From Datura wrightii (taxonomy: Eukaryota; Streptophyta; Magnoliopsida; Solanales; Solanaceae), in contig JASDFA010000001.1 of the NCBI GenBank assembly GCA_035772735.1, forward strand, positions 89,305,501 to 89,369,500: a stretch of DNA of 64,000 bases. Direction: 5' to 3'. Below are positions 45,006-55,147 of the stretch, piece by piece. Both the position numbers and the translations under genes were made by a program. The notes under the pieces are model-generated. The model saw nothing but the letters and a program-made list of their open reading frames with translations. It searched no databases and was not told the origin of the DNA. Numbering within the stretch: position 1 is the stretch's first letter; each line of letters starts with the position of its first letter.

Positions 45006-48000
45006 CAGACTCTCTTTCACTTTCATTGTCATTTCCTCCATCAACATTAGCTTCACCTTCTTTTGGAGGAGTTTGAGGATGTGGCACATCAATTTCTATC
45101 CCTTCAACACCACTTCTTACCCAATCGTTACACTCATATTATGTATCACAAATATTTTCTATTATAGCTAAGTCAGTGGCAACACTCTGCATTGAAGACT
45201 CAAATTGCATACTATTTTCCTCTCCCATATCAAAAATGTCTCAAGGTTTAATTTCCCTAGGGACAAATCATTCATGATCTTTAGGATCTTGCACAAATAT
45301 TACTTGTTGTGCTTGATTTGTAAAAATAAAAGGCTCATGACTTCCTTTATCACTAGAGTCTATTAGATGTGAGAAGTTCACAAGTGTAAAATGTAATTCA
45401 TCTTCCTTAACTCCTACACCTTTCGTTACATCAACCCAATCACATTTAAATAGGACAACCTTAAATTCTTCATAGTAGTTTAACTCCACAATATAATTCA
45501 ATCGCCCATAATAGGTGATATTTGCATACTTAGGAGCATTGTCGCTTGTACTTGCATAACTTTTAGTCATTGAAATGACCATAACGCCACTATTTTGTGT
45601 CTCCATGAACTCTTCACACTATTTTGTTCAAAATCTATACCCATTATTTACATTGAACTCCTTAAATCTTCGTGCAATATAAGTTGGCCCTTTTGAAAGG
45701 AACTGAACATCTTTTGGGATGTTAGATGTGTCCTCCAACTCTTTCACCTAACCAAATAGAAATATACAACTCTAAATGTCAATATAAGTACAAGGATAAT
45801 AACTTAAAGAAACTATTGACTTAATCCTACTACTTACTTGCTACTTGAACCACTCACTAAATGTATCAAAATACAAACGATTAAGTTGATGTTGTGTAAG
45901 ACGACGCTTACGATGTAATCTCTTGATTTCAGCAATATGTTCACTATCATATAACTCAAATATATAAATTTTGTTATCAAATAAAGTAACATACACATAT
46001 TTAGAAAATGATATACCACTCACTTTTTATAGTTCTCAACCACCTCTGATTCGCAATTGAAAAGAACATATCGATGTGCTTACAACCATATTTTATCATC
46101 CAACTCAGATACATGTATCATGCCAGTAGGCTCCCCAACAGAAGGGAACAGACAACCTTCCCTATCAGTAAGATTCTCATTCTCATCATTATTTTTCTCG
46201 ACCAATAAGACCTTGAATCTCCACCTTCCAGATAACGTGCGCAAAATGTCAAACACTCATTTGCTATGTATGTTTCTGCTATTGAACCTTCTGGGCATGC
46301 ACGATTACCAACATATGATTTAAAAGTTCCCAAGTATCTATAACATATAGTAATTCTATCAGTCAAATTTTTTTATGCTTAATAACTCAATATGTACAAT
46401 TAAATTCAAAGTTATTTTTCATACCTCTCAATTGGGTACATCCAATGATAATGTACAGGCCCCGCAATTTTTGCCTCAGTTGCCAAGTGAATAACCAAGT
46501 GTACCATAATAGTAAAGAATGATGGGAGAAAGATTTTCTCCATATTAGAATGCGTTAAGGAAATTTTTTTGTCAAGTAACTCTAAATCTTCTTTTTAAGC
46601 GTCTTTCCACAAAAAACCTGAAAGAATGTGCATAGTTCAATTACAACAGAACTCACCTTTTTATCTGTTGAATTCCGCCGTGCAATAGGAACAATTTCTT
46701 GCATTATAACATGACAAACATGAATTTTTAGCCCTAACAACTTTCGCTTGCGAATGCAATGAGCGATATTAGAAGCATGGCCATGTGGAAATTTGGCATT
46801 TTGTAGTACTTCATAAAACATCTCCTTTTCTGTCAGAGACATTGTGAAATAAGTAGGAGGAAGATTTGTCCTCCCACTTGCCCGATGTTAGGGCCACAAT
46901 TCGGGTCTTATTTTCATATCCTTCAAGTCCAGTCGAGCTTCTATGTTGTCTTTTGACTTTTTACCAAGATCCAACAATGTATAAATCAAGTTATCACATA
47001 CAGTATTTTCTATATGCATCACATCAAGAATATGAAGAATCAAGTTATACTCCCAATATGGAAGATTGAAAAAAATACTCCTCTTTCTCCATGTGTTTCT
47101 TATAACCGCGCTCACCTTATCACATGATTTTTCGAGAGTAAATTTTATTTCTCTAACTTGATTTAGAACTAGAGACCCAGATACTGGATGAGGTGCAAAT
47201 CTTGATTCTTTAGTCCCATCAAACGATCTTGAATCATTTCGATATTTATGATCCGGCCTCTAGAAGCGCCGATGTCCCATAAAACAAAACTTTCTATCAT
47301 GTTCGAGCCTTCTAGATTGAGTATCTATGTTACAAGTAGGGCATGCATATTAGCCATGAGTACATCATCCAGATAGATTACCATATGCTGGAAAATCATT
47401 TATAGTCCACATCAGTGCTGCTCACATTTGAAATGTCTTATTAGAAAATACATCATAAGTTGGTACCCTGTATCCCATAATTCATTCAATTCTTCTATTA
47501 AATGTTCTAAAAATACATCAATATAATTTTCGGGCCCCTTCGGACCAGGAATGGGTAAGGATAGAATGAAGAAATCTTGCTTCACGCACAACTATGAGAG
47601 AAGATTACAGGGCATTAAAATCACCGACCATGTATTGTAAACAGATCGCATCGTACCAAATGGATTAAAGCCATCAGAAGCTAACCTTAGGCGAACGTAA
47701 TGAGGATCACTAGAAAATTCTGAATATCCGTTGTCAAATGTTTTCCAAGCTTTAGAATCTGCAGGATGTCGTAAAACTCCATCTTTATTTCGTTCTTCAT
47801 GATGCCATCACATTGTTTAGAAGCTTTTTAAGACATGAATAACCTTTGCAGTCTTAGTTTTAGAGGAAAGTACCTTAATACCCTGGCTACAATCTTTTTT
47901 TCCTTATTTTTCCATCTAGAAACCCCACAAACTAAGCATTCATTGACTACTTTATCTGTAAACTTATTCATAAAAAGCATGCACTCTTTGGGACAAGCAT

Positions 48001-48681
48001 GAATCTTATTATACTTTAAGCCCAAGCCCTCATCTAATTTTTTGGTCTCATATAAAGAAGAAGGCAAATTAGCTCCTTCAGGAAAGACATCCTTCAATAG
48101 AATAAGAAAAGCATTAAAGGATTCATTTGACCGTCCAAAAATCCCTTTTATGTGGTAAATATGTAGCAAAAATGAAGAATAACTAAATTTTTTTCATCCA
48201 GGATATAATTCCTCATTTGCATCTTTCATGAGCTCTTAAAACTATCAATCTCTGGATGAAGTTGATGTGGATTATGAGTATTTTCTTCTAAGGTTGGATC
48301 TATATCTCCTCCATCACTAATGTTATTATTTGAGAATTGGGTACGATCTACAAAAGCATCATGTATCATTCTTCTTATATCGTCACCCTCTAAAGCTTCT
48401 TATCTGTCATCATTTTGTGAAATCATATTTGATTTATCAAGATACTCCCCATGGCAAAACCAAGTATCATATGATGGTATAATACCATTAACTACAAGAT
48501 TATCATACGCAGTTGCCCGATTTACTTCATAATGTAGCACATATTCCACACAAGGGCATGGAATTGTACCTCCCTCGCATTTTTCAGAAAATGCATGATT
48601 TAAAAAATCCTCTACTCCATCTAAATATTCTTTACTAAGTCTATTGCAATTTATCAAATTTCTACTCCTATTATTGTCCAT
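45006..48681 (-). pseudogene. CACTA TNPD/TNP2-type transposase, broken
   Basis: The N-terminal transposase-associated domain is at 48681-48400 (SKEYLDGVEDFLNHAF, with CPCVEY). It is followed after one stop by DDIRRMIHDAF. The TNP2 catalytic region starts at 48169 (LLKDVFPEGANLPSSLYE, CPKECMLF). A heavily broken stretch follows to 47270 with GFNPFGTM- and PGPKGPENYIDVF-like pieces. Then come FNLPYWEYNLILHILDVMHIE (47115-46960), a DUF4218-type segment (46842-46582), YLGTFKSYVGNRACPEGS (46366-46250), a DUF4216-type segment (45606-45268) and an acidic tail with PHPQTPPKEGEANVDGG near 45050. This is the full expected domain order, inactivated by many stops and frameshifts. Confidence 0.92.
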
Positions 48682-48689
48682 GGTAATTC

Positions 48690-49340
48690 AATGATTTTGT
48701 TACTCTTCTGCAATTTCAATAAAATGAAGTCAAATGTCATGATGAAAAAAACAAGAAGTGAGAAAAGGTGTCATATGTAACATGTGCATTTAGATACTTT
48801 AGTAGATACTTGTAAGCTATGTTATAATGAAAATAGAAATACTACAACTATGCCATATTTCAATTGTTACCAACTAAATATGAGATTACATCGCCACAAA
48901 GTGAATAAACTTGATACTTTTCTACATTTGCAAGTAAAACAGCAGGCAAAATGAAATTAAAACAAAGGAGAAACAAACTCAGTAATTGCCAGCAGTCAAA
49001 GATCATACAAACGATTTAACAAAAATACAAACTTTATTTTACGAAAAAAAATTGCCATAGTTGAACTTCACAAATCATAAATAGATTTAAACTCAAGTTT
49101 TGGTACCTGGTAATCAGATTACTTTGCTGAGAAAAATAGAGAGTGAACAAGATGAATAATATCTTGAAGCCTACATGAAAAGAGAAATCGATAGCGATTA
49201 AAACAAGTCATAGAAATTTGTAAGGCATGTAAATCATCTCATTAAGGATAAAATAAAAATTTCAAAGTTGAATTATTTCTAAATATGGTGTGATGTTATT
49301 CTATTGGGATAATTTTAAAAATTGAAATTACTTCTGCTTC
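48690..49340. other. AT-rich stretch upstream of the transposase
   Basis: Non-coding. It would contain the 5' region of the transposase gene. No clear promoter element can be defended. Confidence 0.5.
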
Positions 49341-49400
49341 ATGCCTCAAACTAGCTATGTTTTGTTCTTACGTCCACTCTTATATTTCTTGGAAGGCCAT

Positions 49401-49460
49401 CCTAGTATGTTCAACATGAGGGATAGAGCAAAATGGGATGCATGGGAGGCTGTTGAAGAA
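49401..49460 (+). pseudogene. Acyl-CoA-binding-protein-like fragment captured in CACTA
   Basis: An open frame contains PSMFNMRDRAKWDAWEAVEE, matching the highly conserved second half of the plant acyl-CoA-binding domain, which reads PGMF-x-x-RDRAKWDAWKAVEGK-like. The family binds long-chain acyl-CoA esters in the cytosol. Only about 20 residues are recognisable, and the expected upstream helix and downstream end are absent. It lies in the orientation opposite to the transposases, only about 50 bp from a second captured fragment. Likely an exon piece picked up by the transposon. Confidence 0.72.
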
Positions 49461-49513
49461 GAAGAAGAATTTAAAATTATAGCCTGTAGGTATGAAGGAA
49501 GAAGGGATATATA

Positions 49514-49678
49514 CCTCTCAAAGAATAAAGCAAAGGGAGCAATGGAGATGGTGGTAAAAATAGGCTTGTAAGCTGACTGAACAAAAGGATTCATGCCACC
49601 ATCCATCACTAAATTTGATTTTATTATCATTTCAACAAACCCAAATTGCACAATCACCATTACAACAAAAACAACCAA
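49514..49678 (-). pseudogene. WAT1-related (EamA-type) transporter N-terminal fragment captured in CACTA
   Basis: A minus-strand frame reads VMVIVQFGFVEMIIKSN, then GGMNPFVQSAYKPIFTTISIAPFALFFER. This fits the first two membrane segments of plant WAT1-related proteins, where LQFG-AGM, GMN/S-FV-VYR and IAPFA-FFER are hallmark motifs. The similarity ends at FER, followed by a GTATAT that would suit a 5' splice site, so genomic rather than spliced DNA may have been captured. About 55 residues remain of a roughly 350-400 residue family. The reading frame is still open, but no function is expected. Confidence 0.75.
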
Positions 49679-49769
49679 TTCCTTCCCTATTTTAATTTTA
49701 TCAATCACCCAAATTAAACCCTTCAATGGAGAATATATATTAGCAACGTACTTTTTAAGTCCCTTCAAA

Positions 49770-51350
49770 TAGGAACTTCAGTATTAATAGGAAGAGAGGA
49801 AAAGTGAATTTTGGGGTTTGATAATAGGTGCATACATGGAACTATATATATATATTTATAAGATATCCATATGCATGTTCACCTACCTAGAGAATAACAA
49901 ACACATGTGCATATTGTACGTTTGTTATAATAAAAAATTAAAGTTTGATAAGTGATGTAAATTATTTCCTAAAAAATACATGTATGTGTAAATATTTTAA
50001 TGTTTAATCTTGTTGTATTTATGATTTAATGAGTATTTTCTTCTTAGCAAAAGATAAATGTCTAAGCTATCTTATCTTGGATTGTCCCCCTAAATAATAA
50101 TTCAACTTATCTGTTCTAAGTTCAAAATTAATCCAACTACAGTTAAGGATTGAGAAAATTAATTTCAAATTTTTTAATGCATCAATCAACAACTTAGTTA
50201 GTCTTTTAACTAAGTGAAAAGAAATATATAATTTTATTTCATAATTATTCATTTGACAGTGTCTTATTCAGTTCTATTCTCATAGAGGATCCATTCTTTT
50301 GGTAGTAGCAACAATGGGACTTCTTACCACATATTAATCAGCAATTTCAACCCAACTCAAAGAACCATAAACAAGAAAATTATCTACTAGCAATGAACCT
50401 TCTATCTTTAGCTTCTACCAATTGAATCTCATACATATTGATGATGAATAAATGTTATTATCGTTCGGACATTTAGCTTCATCATTAACATGTAAAGCAA
50501 CAACTACATAAGGTGTTCAACCTAGTCACTAGTACAACTAAAGCATTAGATATATATCCAAAAGTTACCGAAATACTGAGACCCTAAATCCAAAATTGTT
50601 GCCAGAAAACTACATATTTCATGCCACAAAGGAAATATGAAAAAGTAGTAGTAACATGTGCTTGATACACTAAAGCTTCCACAATTAATAATTTCTTTAA
50701 TCTCCTGACAAGTATGTGAAAACTTATTCTCTACATGTAAAATAACTATTCTTTATTGCATTTTCACAAACACTTTAACTACATAATACTCAATGCAAAA
50801 AACATTGTCAATTGTTCTTGCCGATGATAAGAGTTTCAAGTAACAAGATAAAAATAATATACTACATTCAAGTATTACATGAAAAAAAATGTAGCACCTT
50901 ACCTGATCAATATGTGTGGTTGATGGAAATTGCAAAACAGATAAAGTAGAGATTGAAAGAGGTAGAGAGTCAGAGACAAAATGTTAGGTAGAGAAAACGA
51001 TAGAAACAACCACAAAAATAGTCATAAAACATGCTAGAGTTGTTGTTCGTTGACCTAGGTTTGAAAATTGCAATACAAACGAAACATAGATAAAAAAAGA
51101 GGTAGAGAAACAGAATAAAACGCCAGGTAGAAATTCCTATAAAGATAGAAATAGAGTTGCTGATTAGTTGACCTAGGTTTGCTTACCTGGTGAGATTGGA
51201 AGACTCCGGTGGTTAAATCGATTAGTACTACAATTTGAACTGGTAGCAAGATGCAGTCAGGTATCGATGCTAAACTAGAAAAAGATTAGGAGGGAAAGTT
51301 TTCTTATTTTTTATTTTTTATTAATAGTTTGGATGGAATAGTTAGATATT
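49770..51350. other. Non-coding right part of CACTA
   Basis: AT-rich, with no gene recognised. A degenerate direct duplication (50956-51062 and 51096-51180) shares AAAGAGGTAGAGA at one end and TTGACCTAGGTTT at the other. Confidence 0.6.
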
Positions 51351-51359
51351 GTGGAAAAG

Positions 51360-51558
51360 AATTGGAGGGAGGATAAAATTATTAAAATTGCTTTTAATTA
51401 GTGATTTTTAGTCATAAATTATTTTATTGTCGGTAAAAAGATACTTTTTACTAGCTAATATTCATTTGTCACTAATAATTTAAGTTAAAAATTTAATTAG
51501 TGGCTATTTTATTATTTCCGTTAAATAATTTCCACTAAAGGCCCTTTTTGTAGTAGTG
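51360..51558. repeat. CACTA right subterminal region and terminal inverted repeat
   Basis: TTAGTGGCTATTTTATTATT-like subterminal units precede the terminal repeat at 51532-51558, the exact reverse complement of the left end for 27 bp. Confidence 0.93.
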
Positions 51559-51561
51559 GGT
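51559..51561. repeat. Target site duplication GGT, right (CACTA)
   Basis: Partner of 39746-39748. Confidence 0.9.
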
Positions 51562-52570
51562 TGACCAAGGCTGCACATTTTCTACCAGTTGAAAGCATGG
51601 ACTCGACGGAGGATTATGCCAAACTATATATCTAAGAGTTGGTCGGATTGCATTGTATTCCCTAATCCATCATTTTAGACAAAGGTACTTAATTTACCTC
51701 TCAGTTTTGGAGGTCATTTCAAAAAGGGCTTGGTACTCTAGTTAAATCAGCACAATATTTCACCCACAAACGGATGGTAAAGCGGAGTGGACAATTCATA
51801 CTCTTGAAGACATGTTGAGAGCATGTGTGATAGACTTCATGGGTAGTTGGGATGATCACCTATCCCTGATCGAGTGCGCCCACAATAACAGCTATAACTT
51901 TAGCATTCAAATGGGGCCATTCGAGGCTCTCTATAGGCGGAGATGTAGATTGCCCATCGGATGGTTTGAGGTAGGTAAGGCAGTAATGATAGGGTCAAAT
52001 TCGGTTCATGAAGCAATGGAGAAGGTTCAGTTGATAAGAGACAGGTAGAAAACTGCCAAAGTTGCCAAAAGTCTTTTGCAGACATGAGAAGAAGAGTGTT
52101 AGAATTTGAAGTCGATGACTGGGTATTTCTAAGGGTGTCTCCCATGAAGGGAGTGATGCAATTTTGAAAGAAAGGGAAACTTAGTCCCTGCTATATCGAC
52201 CCTTATCAGATAGTGAGATGTGTTGGCAAGGTGGCTTATGAGTTGGAGTTGTCTTCAGAGCTAGCTTCTGTGCATCTTGTGTTTCATGTATCGCTTTTGA
52301 AGAAGTGTTTGGGTGATCTAGCCTTAATTGTCTCGGTAGTCAGTGTTGGTGTGAGAGAAAGCCTTAGCTATAAGGAGGTTCCGGTGTAAATATTGGATCA
52401 ACAGGTTGGAAGGCTAAGGAATAGGGAAGTAGCTTCAGTTAAATTGTTATGGAGGAATCAGCATGTTGAAGGAGCTACATGGGAAGCCAAAGCAGATATG
52501 ATGGCTAGATACCCACATTTGATCTCTACCAGCTTAGTTTCAGCTCAAGGTATCAATTTTTACCTTACAC
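51562..52570 (+). pseudogene. Plus-strand family B pol, part right of CACTA (integrase core to chromodomain)
   Basis: It continues the interrupted integrase with LTKAAHFLPVESMD, then broken core remnants (a frameshift near 51750 destroys the HPQTDG motif). A clean block MLRACVIDFMGSWDDHLSLIE follows (51812-52048), then IGP/DPYQI remains near 52200 and a chromodomain-like tail (KLLWRNQHVEGATWEAKAD...RYPHL) at 52440-52530. Stops occur at 51632, 52047 and 52387. Similarity to the minus-strand family B pol is clear, including the WFEVG...SVHEAM stretch. Confidence 0.88.
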
Positions 52571-52777
52571 TTTGTTTAGTTTCATGTTTTCTTCATGTGC
52601 GCAAGTTTCTTTTATGTATATGGATGTGTGTATGATTCATGAAATCAGTTCAGTTATGCGATTCGAATTGGGGGTATTCATTTCGTCAGTTTTTGGTTTA
52701 AATGATCAGTATTTAAATATGATAATTACATCCTCTCTGCTTTTCTGTGTGTTTCCAATATTCAAGGATGAATGTTC

Positions 52778-52792
52778 CCAAGGGGGAGATAT
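52778..52792 (+). promoter_or_regulatory. Polypurine tract, plus-strand family B element
   Basis: CCAAGGGGGAGATAT-type tract immediately before the LTR start. Confidence 0.85.
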
Positions 52793-55138
52793 TTTTATAC
52801 CTAGAAAGCCCAAACATTAGACCCGCGAGTCTAAACGGAGAAAAAGTTATCTTTTTGCAACAAACATAGAACGAGTCATGAGGAGACTTGTGAAGACAAC
52901 CCAAGAGTCGTGATGTGACTTGTGGGGAAGGCACAGGTATTTAGTGAGAAGGATAGAAGAAATGAGACCCCACGGATGAGACCACGACTCATGGTCAGAC
53001 CTTATGAGTCGTTGGGTCAGCCGTGGGGGAGGGGAATTAGGAAAAGGAAAGAATAAGGGTAGTAGACTTGATGGGAGGTCCCCATGAGTCATGGTCAGTC
53101 CCCACGATATCTGGGGTGATTTATTAGCAAGCCCAGAGTGAAACTTGATGAGGCAAGGTAGTGTACGTAACGGACGACATCACGAGTTATGCCCCGAGCG
53201 ATGAGTTGTCAAGTCACCCGTTAGGACCACCTGACAGTTATTTTCTACAAATTCAGTAAGGGCTTTTCAATAGTTCATAAGTTCTTAAGGCCTAAACTAC
53301 GACGTTTTGAGTTATGAATAGTGACTTTTAAAGGGGTTAAGTTCATTTTAGGCCTTATTAATTCATGCATGCAAGGTAGAAGACTTGAGAGGGCCATCAA
53401 GCTTAGCATTCATCAATTTCTTATCAATTTTCTATTGGTCATCTAAAGAAGTGTTAGAATCATCTATCAAAAGGTATATAAGGTTATGAATAGGTGATTT
53501 CTTTCACACCAATGCCCAATCCCTCTCTAAAGTATGAAATTCTATGTCTGATCTAAGGGGGTTAACCCAAATACATTAATCTTCTATTTCAATACATGGG
53601 TATGATTTGATTATGATTCTACTATTGAAATATTAAAAATGGGCAAATTTTATGATGTTTTCATTAAAATCATGATTCTAGTCTAATGAATTAAAAGCCC
53701 ATGGATGAGATGTTCATGAAAGATTAGTTCGTGATGAATATATGAGGATGATGAGGAGATATTAGGATGAAAAACATGATTTGAAGCTACCCGTGTTTAC
53801 AATTATAATTTCGATGAGATTGAGTATTTCTATGTATAACAAAGCTTTGGGCTATGCCCACATGTTAAGTATGAATGATGATTTTTTCAAACTAAGCTTA
53901 CCACATTGTTTTGGAGTGAAGACTCCCAATTATATTTTCATCTTGTGGTATATTTGAGTTAATGTTTTCTATGGATAGCTTACCACATGGTTTTGTAGTG
54001 AAGGCTCTCAATTATGTTTTCAGCTTGTGGTATGTCTTGAGCTAAAGCTTCTCAGATGCTTGATTTCATATTTGAGATGTATTTGATCATTGAGCTTTTT
54101 CAATAGATGATGTTGATCTTCATAATAAAATGATCTAAAGCATATGCATGTTTTGGGTGTAATGTCTAGCACTGAGTAGGCTAAGGGTCAATCACCCTAT
54201 GCCTCAGAACTACACGCCAATGTAGGTTTGTACATTGTGACTTTGGGACCTCTCTCATGAGCTTCCCCTGCCTAAATGGGCCTTCAGTTTGATATCGATA
54301 TCATGGTATCGTCCCTAGACTTGGCAACGCTTTGGACGGCTCTACACACTTGATTGTGATAGTTGGGACCACATAATCTCTATCGTGGTATGTCAGTTAA
54401 AAGACGAGTCTCCCATTGTTACTCATGATTTCAGATATGCATGTTTCATTACTCATGATATTTATGTAAATGCATGTTCTAAAGTAGGTTTGATTCAATG
54501 ATCAGATTTACCTTCCAGAATTAAACTTTTGAGTCAATTGATTCAGTTATGATGTTATGAAGTTACATTATGATATGTGATGAAGAGATCATGATTTCAG
54601 AAAGAATGCATGCAAGCCCTATTCTCAGATTCTTATGTTTACGTTTACATTGTGCATTTTCTTTAAATGATTTTATTTACTTTAGTGGTTTTACTTATCT
54701 GGCATACTCGGTACATTCCAAGTACTGACCGCATACTCTATGTTGTATCGTTTCATGATATAGGACCCAACTCTCAAATTCAACCCCGCTCCTAGTCTGC
54801 TTATCAGAGTTAGCATTCTATTTGTGGGTGAGTCCTCATTTCCCGAGGACTAGACTATTCAGATTTTCTTTATGTTTTTCAGTTTAATATTTGTGAGTTA
54901 GTTGGGGCCTTGTCCCATGAACTCGTCATGTTTAGAGGCTTTTCATACATTGTATGTATTCAGCTTCGAATTTCGTATTCTGATGTTATGTTCATGTTAG
55001 ACTTCCGCTATAATTATTTTATTGATTATTCAGTTTCTCTATTGAGATTAGATGTATGCTTATTCCATGGGCCAACTTGGAGACTCTTGGGCCTCCTTGT
55101 CCCGTGTTATGATTCAGGCCCCTATTCAGATCATGATA
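52793..55138 (+). repeat. Family B 3' LTR, plus strand (2,346 bp)
   Basis: It begins TTTTATACC (mutated TGTAATACC) and ends CATGATA (mutated CGTGACA). Its internal stretch ATCGTGGTATGTCAGTT at about 54390, in reverse, matches 4330-4350 of the minus-strand copy, which assigns it to family B. It carries motif clusters of the ACGACTCAT/ACGAGTCGT type at 52870-53220. No gene is seen. Confidence 0.85.
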
Positions 55139-55147
55139 GGAACAATC
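55139..55147. other. Nine bases outside any recognised element
   Basis: GGAACAATC lies between the end of the family B LTR and the start of family A LTR 3. Its last five bases (CAATC) are the expected target duplication of the third family A copy. Confidence 0.7.

Larger units (their letters stand above)
39749..51558 (-). mobile_element. CACTA (En/Spm) DNA transposon, 11,810 bp
   Basis: Terminal inverted repeats begin CACTACTACAAAAAGGGCCT and match perfectly for 27 bp at both ends, followed by subterminal repeats. A 3-bp target duplication GGT flanks it. Inside, on the minus strand, are degenerate transposase TNPD/TNP2-type (45006-48681) and TNPA/Transposase_24-type (about 41570-44690) genes. 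Fragments of two unrelated plant genes lie near the 5' side (49401-49678). It could not move by itself with these broken genes. Confidence 0.95.

Noticed and set aside
45834..46023. Two overlapping minus-strand frames in different phases
   Set aside because: Only the frame ending QHQLNRLYFDTFSEWFK fits the transposase. The other, hydrophobic one is a shadow.
49843..49858. Short TA-rich tract as a promoter
   Set aside because: A simple TATATA run in AT-rich transposon DNA without a downstream gene does not support a promoter call.
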